DNA of 64,000 nucleotides from Franconibacter helveticus LMG 23732 (GCF_000463115.2 NZ_AWFX01000051.1:62001-126000), one strand, 5' to 3'; numbered from the stretch's first letter, positions 27,482 to 36,462 are shown. Numbers and translations are program-made. The notes: generated from the letters alone by a model not told the origin.

Positions 27482-29077
27482 ATGATTAGCAAGCACACAA
27501 TTCAGGCATTAACGTTCGCCGCGCTGGCGGTCAGTTCGGCGGCGGGCGCAAAGACGTTGGTTTACTGCTCTGAAGGTTCTCCGGAAAACTTTAACCCGCA
27601 GCTTTATACCTCCGGCACCAGCGTCGACGCCAGCGCCGTGCCGGTTTACAACCGGCTGGTGGATTTTAAAACCGGCACTACGGAGCTGGTGCCGAGCCTG
27701 GCGGAACGCTGGGAGGTCAGCGAAGACGGCAAGGTTTACACCTTCCATCTGCGCAAAGGGGTGAAATTCCAGAGCAACAAATATTTCAAACCGACACGGG
27801 ATTTTAACGCCGACGACGTGATCTTCTCGTTTATGCGCCAGAAAGACCCGAAACACCCGTATCACAATGTCTCGAACGGCAACTACTCTAACTTTGAAAG
27901 CCTGGAGTTCGGCAAGCTGATCACCGCTATTGATAAAGTCGACGACCACACCGTGCGCTTTACGCTGGCTCATCCGGAAGCGCCGTTCGTGCCCGATCTC
28001 GCCTGGTACTTTGCCTCGATTTTGTCCGCCGAATATGCCGACGCGATGCTCAAAGCGGGCACGCCGGAGCGGGTAGATATGGACCCGGTCGGCACCGGGC
28101 CGTTTAAGCTTACCCAGTACCAGAAAGACTCGCGCATTCTGTTTACCGCGTTTGATGACTACTGGCAGGGCAAGGCGAAGCTCGACCGGCTGGTCTTTAG
28201 CATCACGCCGGACGCTTCCGTGCGCTACGCCAAGCTTGAGAAAAACGAGTGCCAGGTCATGGCCTTCCCAAACCCGGCGGACCTGCCGCGCATGAAGGCG
28301 AACCCGGATATCAACCTGATGAGCAAATCGGGGCTGAACACCGGCTTCCTCGCGCTTAACACCCAAAAGCCGCCGCTGGATAACCCCAAAGTGCGCCAGG
28401 CGCTGGCGATGGCCATCAACAAGCCGGCCATCATCGAAGCGGTTTTCCAGGGCACCGGCACCGCAGCGAAAAACCTGCTGCCGCCGGGCGTCTGGAGCGC
28501 GGATGCGAGCCTGAAAGATTACGACTACTCGCCGGAGCAGGCGAAAGCGTTGCTGAAAGAGGCGGGGCTGCCGGATGGCTTCACCCTCGATCTGTGGGCG
28601 ATGCCGGTACAACGTCCGTACAACCCGAACGCCCGCCGCATGTCGGAAATCATTCAGGCGGACTGGGCGAAAATCGGTGTGAAGGCGAAAATTGTCAGCT
28701 ACGAGTGGGGCGAATACCTCAAGCGCGTGAAGGGCGGCGAACACCAGGCGGCGCTGATGGGCTGGACCACCGCGACGGGCGACCCGGATAACTTCTTCGG
28801 CCCGCTCTTTACCTGCCAGTCCGCCAATGGCGGCTCCAACTCGGCGAAGTGGTGCTATGCGCCGTTCGATAAGCTTATCAGCGAAGCCAAAGCCATCACC
28901 GACCAGCCGAAGCGCGAGGCGCTTTATGTGCAGGCCCAGCAGATGATGCACGAGCAAATGCCCGCGGTGATGATAGCCCACTCGACCATTTTCGAGCCGG
29001 TGCGCAAAGAGGTGACGGGTTATGAAATCGACCCGTTCGGCAAACACATTTTTTATCAGGTCGATATTAAAAAGTAA
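27482..29077 (+). CDS. Orphan DppA-like dipeptide/oligopeptide-binding protein
   Basis: A 531-residue family 5 solute-binding protein with a signal peptide (cleavage likely after SSAAGA). The mature start KTLVYCSEGSPENFNPQLY and later QRPYNPNARRMSEIIQADW are shared almost word for word with E. coli DppA, so it is a DppA paralogue. DppA binds dipeptides, and in E. coli also haem, for DppBCDF. Here no permease or ATPase genes follow, so it must use a transporter encoded elsewhere. It is divergent from pepT, a sensible pairing for peptide use, and ends at a strong terminator. Confidence 0.88.
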   Translation: MISKHTIQALTFAALAVSSAAGAKTLVYCSEGSPENFNPQLYTSGTSVDASAVPVYNRLVDFKTGTTELVPSLAERWEVSEDGKVYTFHLRKGVKFQSNKYFKPTRDFNADDVIFSFMRQKDPKHPYHNVSNGNYSNFESLEFGKLITAIDKVDDHTVRFTLAHPEAPFVPDLAWYFASILSAEYADAMLKAGTPERVDMDPVGTGPFKLTQYQKDSRILFTAFDDYWQGKAKLDRLVFSITPDASVRYAKLEKNECQVMAFPNPADLPRMKANPDINLMSKSGLNTGFLALNTQKPPLDNPKVRQALAMAINKPAIIEAVFQGTGTAAKNLLPPGVWSADASLKDYDYSPEQAKALLKEAGLPDGFTLDLWAMPVQRPYNPNARRMSEIIQADWAKIGVKAKIVSYEWGEYLKRVKGGEHQAALMGWTTATGDPDNFFGPLFTCQSANGGSNSAKWCYAPFDKLISEAKAITDQPKREALYVQAQQMMHEQMPAVMIAHSTIFEPVRKEVTGYEIDPFGKHIFYQVDIKK

Positions 29078-29083
29078 GCAGAC

Positions 29084-29113
29084 AAAACGGCGGGCGGACA
29101 ACCCCGCCGTTTT
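29084..29113. terminator. Bidirectional intrinsic terminator
   Basis: AAAACGGCGGG and CCCGCCGTTTT form a stem with A and T tails on both sides, between the convergent binding-protein and thioesterase genes. Confidence 0.85.
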
Positions 29114-29128
29114 AGCCGCCCGGCTGTT

Positions 29129-29515
29129 TTAGTCAGCCAGATAATCCGCAATGGCGGCAGGCATGCAGGGGCGGCCGTTCTCAAGGCAGGTCGCGACAAA
29201 TGTCGCCTCCGCGTAAACCTTGCCATCCACCCGAATCTGCTGCTCGAAGTTTACGCGGTTGCGCTTCTCGTTTTTCACAAGCTGGCAGGTGACTTCCATT
29301 TCATCCCCTTTTTGCAGGCTTTTGCGAAAGCGCAGCGTGTATTCCAGCACCATATAAAGGCGGCCTGATTTGAACTCCTCTTCAATATCAATGCCCAGCC
29401 CTTCGCGCATACAGGCGTGGCGGGCCCACTCCATGTAAAACGGGTAATAAAGACCATCTACCACGCCCTGAAAATCAATGTGCTTTTCATCCACCGTATA
29501 GCGTTTCGTGAACAT
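29129..29515 (-). CDS. Acyl-CoA thioesterase (4-hydroxybenzoyl-CoA thioesterase type)
   Basis: The 128-residue hot-dog-fold protein starts FTKRYTVDEKHIDFQGVVDGLYYPFYMEWA, the usual active-site region of the 4HBT/YbgC family, although the common catalytic motif D-x-x-G-H/V-V is seen as DFQGVVD. It probably hydrolyses a short or aromatic acyl-CoA. It lies 80 bases downstream of aroY on the same strand, which may point to aromatic acid metabolism, but the substrate is a guess. Confidence 0.75.
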   Translation of the reverse strand: MFTKRYTVDEKHIDFQGVVDGLYYPFYMEWARHACMREGLGIDIEEEFKSGRLYMVLEYTLRFRKSLQKGDEMEVTCQLVKNEKRNRVNFEQQIRVDGKVYAEATFVATCLENGRPCMPAAIADYLAD

Positions 29516-29595
29516 CTCTGATCCTTTGTCACTGTTAAGTCATCACGCACATAAGATCATAATTCAGCAGATGAATAAACCCGGTTGCAGAGGCG

Positions 29596-31092
29596 CTACT
29601 GATTTTTCGCCTGTTTTGCAAAGTATTCCGGGGCGAAGGGTCGCGGGTCCACCTCGGCGAACGGCGCGCGCTCAAAGCGCGACTTCAGCGCCCAGGGCAC
29701 GGTGCAGTCGAAGATCGTTTTGCAGGTGATGCCCTGGCCGCGAATCGACGGGCTGTAATCCGGCATCTGCGACGGGTCAAGCTGGTGGCCCCGAACGCCG
29801 GGAATGTTGGTAATGCTCACGTCGCCCTGCATGCGGGTGGTCATCGCCCAGAGAATGTCGTCGCTGTCGAAAATATCAACATCTTCATCCACCAGAATGA
29901 TGTTTTTCAGCTCCGGGTAGGTGGCGAGCGCAATCAGCGCAGCCTGTCCCTGACGGCCCTCATCCGAAGGCTGGCGTTTTTTCACCTGCAATACGCCGAG
30001 GAATTTCCCGCCGCCCGCCGTGTGGGCGTAGACGTTCTGTAAGAAGCCGGGAATAGCCGCTTCCACCGCGTTGCGAATGCTCGCTTCCGTCGGCAGGCCC
30101 GCAAGGGTGGTGTGCTCTTCGCCGGGGCCGACCAGGGTTTGCAAAATCGCCTGATGGCGCAGCGTCACCGCTTTCACCTTGATAACCGGCAGCGACGGGT
30201 TAGCCTCGCCGCAATAGCCGGGAAACTCCGGCATGGCGTGGCCCGTGTCGGTGTGCTGGTCTTCCCTTACGCGCACCCCCGGCAGCAGCTCGCCCTCAAT
30301 CACAATTTCCGCCCGCGCAATCGCTTTTTGCGCTACGCAAACGCCCTGCACCAGCTCAACGGGTTTCGATCTCAGCGCGCCTGCCACCCCCAGTTCGTTA
30401 TAGCCGAACGGCGTGGTGGGAGCCTCAAAACAGGCGCCGATGTAAATCGCCGGGTCGAGACCCATGTTGACCGTCACCGGCAGCGGTTTGCCCGCCGCTT
30501 CGGCTTTTTGGCGAAACACTTCGATGTGGCGGCCCGCGGCGAGGAACATGGAAAGCTCGTCGCGTCCCTGCACGCAGAGGCGATGAATGGTCACGTCGGT
30601 GAGCGAAGCATCTTCCGGGTCGCTTGCCAGCACCAGACCGAGGCAGAAAAAGGGGCCGGCATCTATTGGCGTATTGGTGGGGGCAGGCAGCAACGTGCGC
30701 AGGTCGAAATTGGGGTCGTCGGCGCGGTAAACCACCTCCTGGCAGGGCGCCTGAGACGCCGGCACCACCACCGGCGCTACAGGGTTTTTCACCGCGTCGC
30801 CAACGTGAAGCGCCAGCGCGGAGGCTTTACAGCCAAGCAGCAGCGCGGCGCGTTCGCGGCTGGCGTGCATTCCCACCAGGATACGCGAGCCGGGGTAGCC
30901 TTTCACATTGTTAAACATCATCGCCGGGCCAGTGCGGGTGGGGCGCTTTACCGTGCCGCCCGCGCCAATGTGGCGATAAACGCCAGCCAGCTCCGCGTTA
31001 GGGTCGACAGGGTGATTTGTCTCTATGTACTGGCCTTCATGCTGTTGCAGCAGGGCGATAGCGCTGCGTAAATCGTAAACCTGATTGTCCAT
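29596..31092 (-). CDS. aroY: Protocatechuate decarboxylase AroY (UbiD family)
   Basis: The 498-residue protein reads as a close relative of Klebsiella AroY across its length: DPNAELAGVYRHIGAGGTVK at the N-terminus, MNMGLDP-like NMGLDPAIYIGACFEAPTTPFG, and ILVDEDVDIFDSDDILWAMT near the C-terminus. AroY removes CO2 from protocatechuate to give catechol (4-hydroxybenzoate and gallate are related substrates in the family) and needs prenylated FMN made by a UbiX-type enzyme, which is not in this window. The glutamate of the family's E-R-E triad lies in the ERxxLLG-like region. It is divergent from a LysR gene that is its probable regulator. Confidence 0.92.
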   Translation of the reverse strand: MDNQVYDLRSAIALLQQHEGQYIETNHPVDPNAELAGVYRHIGAGGTVKRPTRTGPAMMFNNVKGYPGSRILVGMHASRERAALLLGCKASALALHVGDAVKNPVAPVVVPASQAPCQEVVYRADDPNFDLRTLLPAPTNTPIDAGPFFCLGLVLASDPEDASLTDVTIHRLCVQGRDELSMFLAAGRHIEVFRQKAEAAGKPLPVTVNMGLDPAIYIGACFEAPTTPFGYNELGVAGALRSKPVELVQGVCVAQKAIARAEIVIEGELLPGVRVREDQHTDTGHAMPEFPGYCGEANPSLPVIKVKAVTLRHQAILQTLVGPGEEHTTLAGLPTEASIRNAVEAAIPGFLQNVYAHTAGGGKFLGVLQVKKRQPSDEGRQGQAALIALATYPELKNIILVDEDVDIFDSDDILWAMTTRMQGDVSITNIPGVRGHQLDPSQMPDYSPSIRGQGITCKTIFDCTVPWALKSRFERAPFAEVDPRPFAPEYFAKQAKNQ

Positions 31093-31168
31093 AACATACC
31101 TCTCTTAATGCTATGCATTCAGTATCCTTCCGGCTGGAAAACGCATCAATTGCATCATTAACGCGATG

Positions 31169-31190
31169 TTGATAAGTTTTTTATTATCAA
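31169..31190. promoter_or_regulatory. Candidate LysR operator between aroY and its regulator
   Basis: TTGATAA (31169-31175) and TTATCAA (31184-31190) form a perfect inverted repeat with an 8-base spacer, ending 19 bases before the lysR start. Position and symmetry fit an autoregulatory LysR site that could also act on the divergent aroY promoter. Confidence 0.55.
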
Positions 31191-31209
31191 TAAGAGACAG
31201 GTAACGCCG

Positions 31210-32106
31210 ATGCACTTACGTCAGTTGAGCAATTTCGTGGTGGTGGCGCAGGAGCTGCATATGCACCGGGCCGCAGAGCGGCTGAACATGGCGCAACCCG
31301 CGCTGAGTCAGCAGATAAAAAGCCTGGAGGAGCGGCTCGGCGTCACCTTGTTTTCCCGCGCCAACCGCAGGCTAACGCTCACGGCGGCGGGCGACGCTTT
31401 TTTGCAAAAAACGCGCGTGGCGCTGGCGATGATAGACCAGGCGGTGCTGGAGGCGCAGCGTACCGCCAGAGGGGAGCAGGGCGTGCTGAACCTGGGGTAT
31501 GTCTCCAGCGCCATGTTCAACGACAGGCTGCCCGCCATGCTGCGCCAGTTGCGCGCCCGCTGGCCGGACATTCAGGTTTCGTTGACCTCCGGCGATGTGC
31601 AAACGCTCTGTGACGCCGTGCAGAGCTACCGGATCGACGTCGCCATTTTGCGCGCGCCGCTGGCCACGCTTGCGGATGCGCTGGCCGTCCACCCCTTGCT
31701 GCGTGAAAAGACCCGGCTTGCGCTCTATAGCCAGCATCCGCTGGCGAACGCCGCTTCGCTTAACCTCGCGTCGTTAAAAAATGAAAGCTGGATTTCGCTT
31801 CGCGATCCGGGCGGCGTGGGCCTTGAGCACCATTTCCAGCATGCCTGCAAACAGGCGGGATTCACCCCGCAGATAGCGCAATACGCAAGCGATGTCTCAA
31901 CGCTGGTAAGCCTGGTGGCAGCAGGCTTAGGGGTGGCGCTGGTGCCCGCTTCCGCTGACGCGATGCGCCTCGAAAACGTGGTCTATCTTGATGTGCTGGA
32001 CCGCCTTGAAGAGAGCGAGCTGTGTATGGTCTACCATCCGCTGATTCGCTCGGAAGTGGTTAAAAAGTCGATTGCGCTGTTGCGTAATGCCGCCGTGAAT
32101 GCGTAA
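31210..32106 (+). CDS. LysR-family regulator, probable activator of aroY
   Basis: A 298-residue LysR protein: MHLRQLSNFVVVAQELHMHRAAERLNMAQPALSQQIKSLE is typical of the CatR/BenM/CatM branch, whose members respond to aromatic acids or muconate. The effector domain follows from about residue 90. It is divergent from aroY with 117 bases between the starts, including a perfect inverted repeat. Regulation of aroY by its aromatic substrate is a natural inference. Confidence 0.87.
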   Translation: MHLRQLSNFVVVAQELHMHRAAERLNMAQPALSQQIKSLEERLGVTLFSRANRRLTLTAAGDAFLQKTRVALAMIDQAVLEAQRTARGEQGVLNLGYVSSAMFNDRLPAMLRQLRARWPDIQVSLTSGDVQTLCDAVQSYRIDVAILRAPLATLADALAVHPLLREKTRLALYSQHPLANAASLNLASLKNESWISLRDPGGVGLEHHFQHACKQAGFTPQIAQYASDVSTLVSLVAAGLGVALVPASADAMRLENVVYLDVLDRLEESELCMVYHPLIRSEVVKKSIALLRNAAVNA

Positions 32107-32125
32107 TGCTGCGCGCGAACGCTCG

Positions 32126-32854
32126 CTAAACCCCCACCTGGCTTGCCACTAAACAGCCGTTTCTCAGGTCATAAACCATCAGCGCCGCCGGGTCGGTTAC
32201 AGGCGGCATGCGGTTTTCATCCAGTAACAGCGGGTTAGCAGGGCAGACCGAGCCGCAAATATAGGTCGGCACGCCGCTTACCACGGCAGACATGCTGCGA
32301 TGGACGTGGCCGCTGCAAACGGCGTGCGGCGCAACGGGGTTTTGCGCTATCACCTTCCAGAACGCCTGTTCACCGGCGCACATAACGTTGTCTATCGGCG
32401 CGATGCCGCAGCGAAAAAGATGATGATGCGTGAAGATAAGCGCAGGCTGCGTACATTCCGCCAGCCTGCCGGCAAGCCAGCCCAGATGCGGAGCGATATC
32501 TCCACGCGTTTCGCCGGGCAGGGTGGTATCGACGCCGATAACGGGAAGGCCGTTAATGACCTCGCTGAAGTGCAGCGCGCCTGCGTGCGGCCAGCGCATC
32601 GTTTCCTGAAAGCCCCGGCGCATCGCTTCGCGGTCGTCCGCGTTGCCAGGCAGCAGCAGAATGCGGCAGCGGGCGCGCAACAGTTCCGCTTCGACAGCCT
32701 TATACCCTTCATGCCACCCGTCATCCACCAGGTCGCCCGTAACAACCAGCAGATCGGGCGCCAGCGCCGCCAGCCACGCCGTTGCGCGGCCCAGGCGCGC
32801 CAGGTTGCCGTTATCCGGCGTGGCGTGAATATCGGTTATCTGGGCTATCCGCAT
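32126..32854 (-). CDS. Calcineurin-like metallophosphoesterase (CpdA/GpdQ-like)
   Basis: The 242-residue protein has all dimetal motifs in order: ITDIHA (D-x-H), VTGDLVDDG, LPGNADD, FTHHH and GHVHRS. This is the class III cyclic nucleotide phosphodiesterase/GpdQ pattern, with GNAD in place of the usual GNHD. CpdA hydrolyses cAMP; relatives cleave glycerophosphodiesters. It stands alone, convergent with the LysR gene. The substrate is not known. Confidence 0.83.
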   Translation of the reverse strand: MRIAQITDIHATPDNGNLARLGRATAWLAALAPDLLVVTGDLVDDGWHEGYKAVEAELLRARCRILLLPGNADDREAMRRGFQETMRWPHAGALHFSEVINGLPVIGVDTTLPGETRGDIAPHLGWLAGRLAECTQPALIFTHHHLFRCGIAPIDNVMCAGEQAFWKVIAQNPVAPHAVCSGHVHRSMSAVVSGVPTYICGSVCPANPLLLDENRMPPVTDPAALMVYDLRNGCLVASQVGV

Positions 32855-32893
32855 CGTGTTTCTCCGCTGCCGCGCTTTCAGATTAACTGGCGC

Positions 32894-33631
32894 TTATTCC
32901 ATCGCCGTCGGGCGCAGCAGGATCTCGTTAATATCTACTGTTTCCGGCTGGCTGATGGCGAAAGCGATGGTGTGGGCGAGCGTGTCGGCGGAAATCGCCA
33001 TCTCGTGCACTTTGCGCACCTGTTCGGCGACAGCTTCATCCGTGACGCTGCCGGGCAGGTCTGTATCCACCGGGCCGGGGGAGATAATCGTGCTACGGAT
33101 ATTCCACGGCGTCATCTCCATGCGCAGCCCTTCGGAAATCGCCCGCACGGCAAACTTCGTCGCCGAATAAACCGCGCTGGTAGGGCGTACCCGGTGCCCG
33201 GAAAGGGACGACAGGTTAATGATATGCCCGCTTTTCTGCGCCTGCATGGTGGGCAATACCGCCGCGATGCCGTAAAGCGTGCCCTTCAGGTTAATGTCGA
33301 TGGCGCGCTCCCAGTCGTCTACCCGCAACTGGTCGAGGCGGGAGTTCGGCATAATGCCCGCGTTGTTAATCAGCACGTCAACGCGGCCGAAAGCGTCGAG
33401 CGCCTTCTGCACCAGCGCCTGCACCTCTTCGCGCTTCGACACATCCGTTTGCGCCACTTCCGCTTTGCCGCCCGCCCGGGTCAATGCCTGCTTCAGAGCT
33501 TCAAGCTTTTCCAGCCGCCGCGCGCCCAGCACGACGCAGGCGCCTTCTGCGCAAAGCAACCGCGCCGTCGCCTCGCCGATGCCGCTGCTGGCGCCTGTAA
33601 TCACCACCACCTTGCCGCTGATATTATTCAT
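32894..33631 (-). CDS. SDR oxidoreductase
   Basis: A 245-residue classical SDR with TGASSGIG, NNAG, YSATKFA and a PGPVDT stretch. The start ATG at 33631 gives MNNISGKVVVITGAS with AGAGGATAAGG upstream; the open frame runs further but has no matching residues. It resembles the YdfG-like and NADP(H)-dependent enterobacterial SDRs often linked to LysR regulators. Its substrate cannot be inferred. Confidence 0.85.
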   Translation of the reverse strand: MNNISGKVVVITGASSGIGEATARLLCAEGACVVLGARRLEKLEALKQALTRAGGKAEVAQTDVSKREEVQALVQKALDAFGRVDVLINNAGIMPNSRLDQLRVDDWERAIDINLKGTLYGIAAVLPTMQAQKSGHIINLSSLSGHRVRPTSAVYSATKFAVRAISEGLRMEMTPWNIRSTIISPGPVDTDLPGSVTDEAVAEQVRKVHEMAISADTLAHTIAFAISQPETVDINEILLRPTAME

Positions 33632-33711
33632 CACCTTATCCTCTGCTGAAGCAAAAACCGCACAGCGTTTGAGTATGGCTGCAAACCGCGGCGGTTGCTC
33701 AACGGGGAAGA

Positions 33712-34089
33712 TTAACTTTGCAGCGTTTCGTGCAGATGCCGCCATAGCGGCAGGCCTGCCTGTAGCGTGAAAAGCGCGGTGGACCAGCGGGTGGTTTGCG
33801 TAAGCCCCGGCAGGCGCTGGCGCTCGCGGTAGCGCATCACGGCCCCTTCGGGCCATTCAGCCAGCAGGCGCATCTCATCAACGATAATCTCCAGACCCGG
33901 CCGCGCGCCGCGCTGCGCAAGGAAAAACTCGCTTAGTTGCGCATGGTTAAGCGCCGCGCCGGTCAGCGTAATCATTGAATAGTCTGGGCTAAAGCGGGCG
34001 AGCAGGGCGTTAATATCGCCATCGCCTTTGCCAAGCCAGGCCTCAATGGCGACATGCGCTTGCAGCACTTCGGTGAAATAAGGGTTCAT
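33712..34089 (-). CDS. Small SnoaL/NTF2-like protein
   Basis: The 125-residue product looks like a small NTF2-fold protein (helix, then VQAHVAIEAW-like stretch, FSPDYSMITLTGAALNHAQL, and strands ending in a WSTALF motif). It overlaps the start region of the MFS gene by four bases (34086-34089), so it is the second gene of that operon. Such proteins often act as binding pockets or small isomerases. No catalytic residues could be assigned. Confidence 0.6.
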   Translation of the reverse strand: MNPYFTEVLQAHVAIEAWLGKGDGDINALLARFSPDYSMITLTGAALNHAQLSEFFLAQRGARPGLEIIVDEMRLLAEWPEGAVMRYRERQRLPGLTQTTRWSTALFTLQAGLPLWRHLHETLQS

Positions 34090-35468
34090 GGGGTCTCCTG
34101 TTCAGGTACAAGGCGCAGCTTAACCGCGCGGTTATCAAGACGAAAGCAGAGCGGCAGCGGCAGCAGCGTCGCCAGCGCGGCGCACCAGAATGTCCAGCGG
34201 TAAGCCTGCGCTGGCGCAACGTGCGCGCAGAACTGGTCAAGCAGCAGCGTAAAAAGCGCCACGCCGAAGCAAAAGCTGAGCTGACGGTTAATGTTCCACA
34301 GCGCGGCGGCATCCGGCAGGGCGGCGTTCGGCGTGTTAAGAAAGGCGCTGCTCTGGGCCGCGCTGCTGCACAGACTGCCGCCCACGCCCATCAGCGCGAA
34401 GGCGCCAGCGAGCGCAAGCTGCTGCTCGCCGCGCTCAATCTGCGTGAGCAATGCGATCCCCAACGCCTGCAACAGGCAGCCCGCCATAATCAGCGGCCCT
34501 GGCCCCAACGCGTTAAAGGTTTTGCCGGTCAGGCAAATCGCCAGAAACGAGCCGAGCGACCAAGGCATCATCAGCATGCCAGCGGCGCCGGGCGTCAGGC
34601 CGAGCGAGTTTTGCAGCCAGAGCATGGCGACCAGGTTGATACCGATAAACACGCCCGGCACAGCCTGGTATACCGCCATAGAAAAGCGCAGCAGCGGGTC
34701 GGCCAGCAGGTTCAGGTTGAGCGCAGGGGCGGCGCGTTTACGACAGCGGCGCGCAAACAGCGCAAGCAGGGTTCCGCCCGCCAACAGCAGCAGCGCCGCC
34801 AGCCCCGTTGCGTGCGAGTCGCTAAGGCGCGTAAGGCCGAACAGCAGCAGAAACAGCGCGCCGCAGCCCAGGGCTAACCCGGCGGCGTCAGGCGGGGCCG
34901 AACGGTCGGCAGGCGCTTCGCGGCGCAGCCAGCGCCAGGCCAGCGCAAGGGTGGCCAGCGCCAGCGGCAGGCTGGCGAAAAAGACCCCGCGCCAGCCGAG
35001 CGCCGTTATCAACAGGCCGCCCGCAGCGGGCGAAAGCGCCGGCGCCAGCAGGCCCACCAGCATGACCGCCGAGGCGATTTTCGCCCGCTCATGCGGCGCA
35101 TACAGCCGCCAGGCCAGCGCCTGGCCCACCGGGATAAGCAGCCCGCCGCCCGCGCCCTGCACCACGCGCCAGAACACCAGGGCGGTGAGGGAACCCGCGA
35201 AGCCAGCGGCGGCGCAGGCAAGGGTAAACAGCGCCAGCGAGAGCAGAAAAACCCGGCGCGCCCCGGCCCGCTGCGTAAGCCAGGCGCTCAGGGGAATGGC
35301 CAGCGTCAGCCCCATAATGTAGCCGTTGCTGACCCAGGCAAGCCCGGCGACGGACGCCCCCAGGCTATGCGCTATCGCCGGGTAAGCGACATTGGCAATA
35401 AACATAGTAATCAGGTCGATGAAAAAGCCGAGCAGGTAAACCACGGCCACTTTGCTGCGATAAGACAT
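34086..35468 (-). CDS. DHA2-type MFS drug exporter (EmrB/QacA-like)
   Basis: The 460-residue protein has about 14 hydrophobic segments, an IALVYLLGFFIDLITMFIANVAYPAIA-like start and the segment-5 GAGGGLLIPVGQALA typical of DHA2 antiporters. Such pumps export drugs or toxic metabolites in exchange for protons. It is divergent from a LysR gene across 106 bases containing a perfect TGTCAAA inverted repeat, and translationally coupled to the small NTF2-like protein. Confidence 0.82.
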   Translation of the reverse strand: MSYRSKVAVVYLLGFFIDLITMFIANVAYPAIAHSLGASVAGLAWVSNGYIMGLTLAIPLSAWLTQRAGARRVFLLSLALFTLACAAAGFAGSLTALVFWRVVQGAGGGLLIPVGQALAWRLYAPHERAKIASAVMLVGLLAPALSPAAGGLLITALGWRGVFFASLPLALATLALAWRWLRREAPADRSAPPDAAGLALGCGALFLLLFGLTRLSDSHATGLAALLLLAGGTLLALFARRCRKRAAPALNLNLLADPLLRFSMAVYQAVPGVFIGINLVAMLWLQNSLGLTPGAAGMLMMPWSLGSFLAICLTGKTFNALGPGPLIMAGCLLQALGIALLTQIERGEQQLALAGAFALMGVGGSLCSSAAQSSAFLNTPNAALPDAAALWNINRQLSFCFGVALFTLLLDQFCAHVAPAQAYRWTFWCAALATLLPLPLCFRLDNRAVKLRLVPEQETP

Positions 35469-35540
35469 AACGCTTCCTCCGGTAGACGCCTACTGTAAGC
35501 GGCGGCACAGGGCGGATAAACGGGGCGCGGCCTGATACAC

Positions 35541-35559
35541 TGTCAAACTTATTTTGACA
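35541..35559. promoter_or_regulatory. Candidate LysR operator between the MFS pump and its regulator
   Basis: TGTCAAA (35541-35547) and TTTGACA (35553-35559) are a perfect inverted repeat around CTTAT, 15 bases before the regulator's ATG at 35575. It includes TTGACA on both strands, so it may also contain -35 elements of divergent promoters. Confidence 0.6.
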
Positions 35560-35574
35560 ATCGGCAGGGCGGGT

Positions 35575-36462
35575 ATGCTGAATTTGCAGCGGGTGGCGGC
35601 CTTTGTGGCGGTGGCGGAGGCGGGCAGCTTTACGGCCGCGGCGGCCGCGCTTGGGATGACCAAAGCGGTGGTGAGTTTTAACGTCCGGCAACTGGAAAAG
35701 GAGTTAGGCGTGTCGCTTTTGCTGCGCACCACGCGGCGGCTGGCGCTGACAGAGGCGGGAGAAACCTTTTACCGGCGCGCCGCCGCGCTGTTGCAGGAGG
35801 CGCAGGCGATGCGGGAAGAGGCGCAGCGTCATCACGGCGGGCTGCGCGGCGAGTTGCGCATCACCAGCACCAGCGAGTATGGCGCGCAGGTTGTCATTCC
35901 GGCGCTGGCGGCGTTTCGGCGGGCGCATCCGGCGCTGCGCATCCGCCACGTCTCGTCGTCGCAGCATGCCGATCTGATTGCCGAACGCTTTGATGTGGCG
36001 ATACGTCTTGGCACGCTGGCGGACTCCACCTACCGCGCGGCGCTGCTCACCCGTTTTGAGGTGTTGCCCGTCGCCTCGCCGCAATGGCTGAAAGAAAACC
36101 CGGTTGCCTCGCCCGAAGCGCTGGCGCAAGCAGAATGGATAATCCACAACCGTCTGCCTTCGCCTCTGCGCTGGCAACTCACCGGCCCGCAGCGCCAGAC
36201 GCTGGATTTTGCCATCACCCGGCCCGCTGTGCTGTCGGCGGACAGCGCCTCGGCATTGCTGGCGTTCGCCCAACAGGGCGGCGGGGTGGCGTTGCTGCCC
36301 GACTGGCTGGTGCGACCCTCGCTGGCAGCGGGCGACTTATGCCATCTGTTGCCGGACTACCGCTTTCCGGCGCAGGGCGTTTACGCGGTCTACCCGGACA
36401 CCGGGCACGTGTCGGAAAAGGTTCGCGCCTTTATCGACTTCCTGCGCGGGCGGCTCGCCTGA
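35575..36462 (+). CDS. LysR-family regulator of the divergent MFS pump
   Basis: A 295-residue LysR protein beginning MLNLQRVAAFVAVAEAGSFTAAAAALGMTKAVVSFNVRQLE, with the C-terminal sensor domain characteristic of the AaeR/DsdC-like short branch (LLPDWLVRPSLAAGDL). The ATG at 35575 has AGGGCGGG upstream; a TTG at 35554 would place the start inside the inverted repeat. Its end overlaps the convergent MFS gene by 32 bases. Confidence 0.86.
   Translation: MLNLQRVAAFVAVAEAGSFTAAAAALGMTKAVVSFNVRQLEKELGVSLLLRTTRRLALTEAGETFYRRAAALLQEAQAMREEAQRHHGGLRGELRITSTSEYGAQVVIPALAAFRRAHPALRIRHVSSSQHADLIAERFDVAIRLGTLADSTYRAALLTRFEVLPVASPQWLKENPVASPEALAQAEWIIHNRLPSPLRWQLTGPQRQTLDFAITRPAVLSADSASALLAFAQQGGGVALLPDWLVRPSLAAGDLCHLLPDYRFPAQGVYAVYPDTGHVSEKVRAFIDFLRGRLA

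Noticed and set aside
27509-29101. Long minus-strand frame (530 codons) opposite the DppA-like gene
   Set aside because: Arg/His-rich antisense shadow; the plus strand encodes an unmistakable binding protein.
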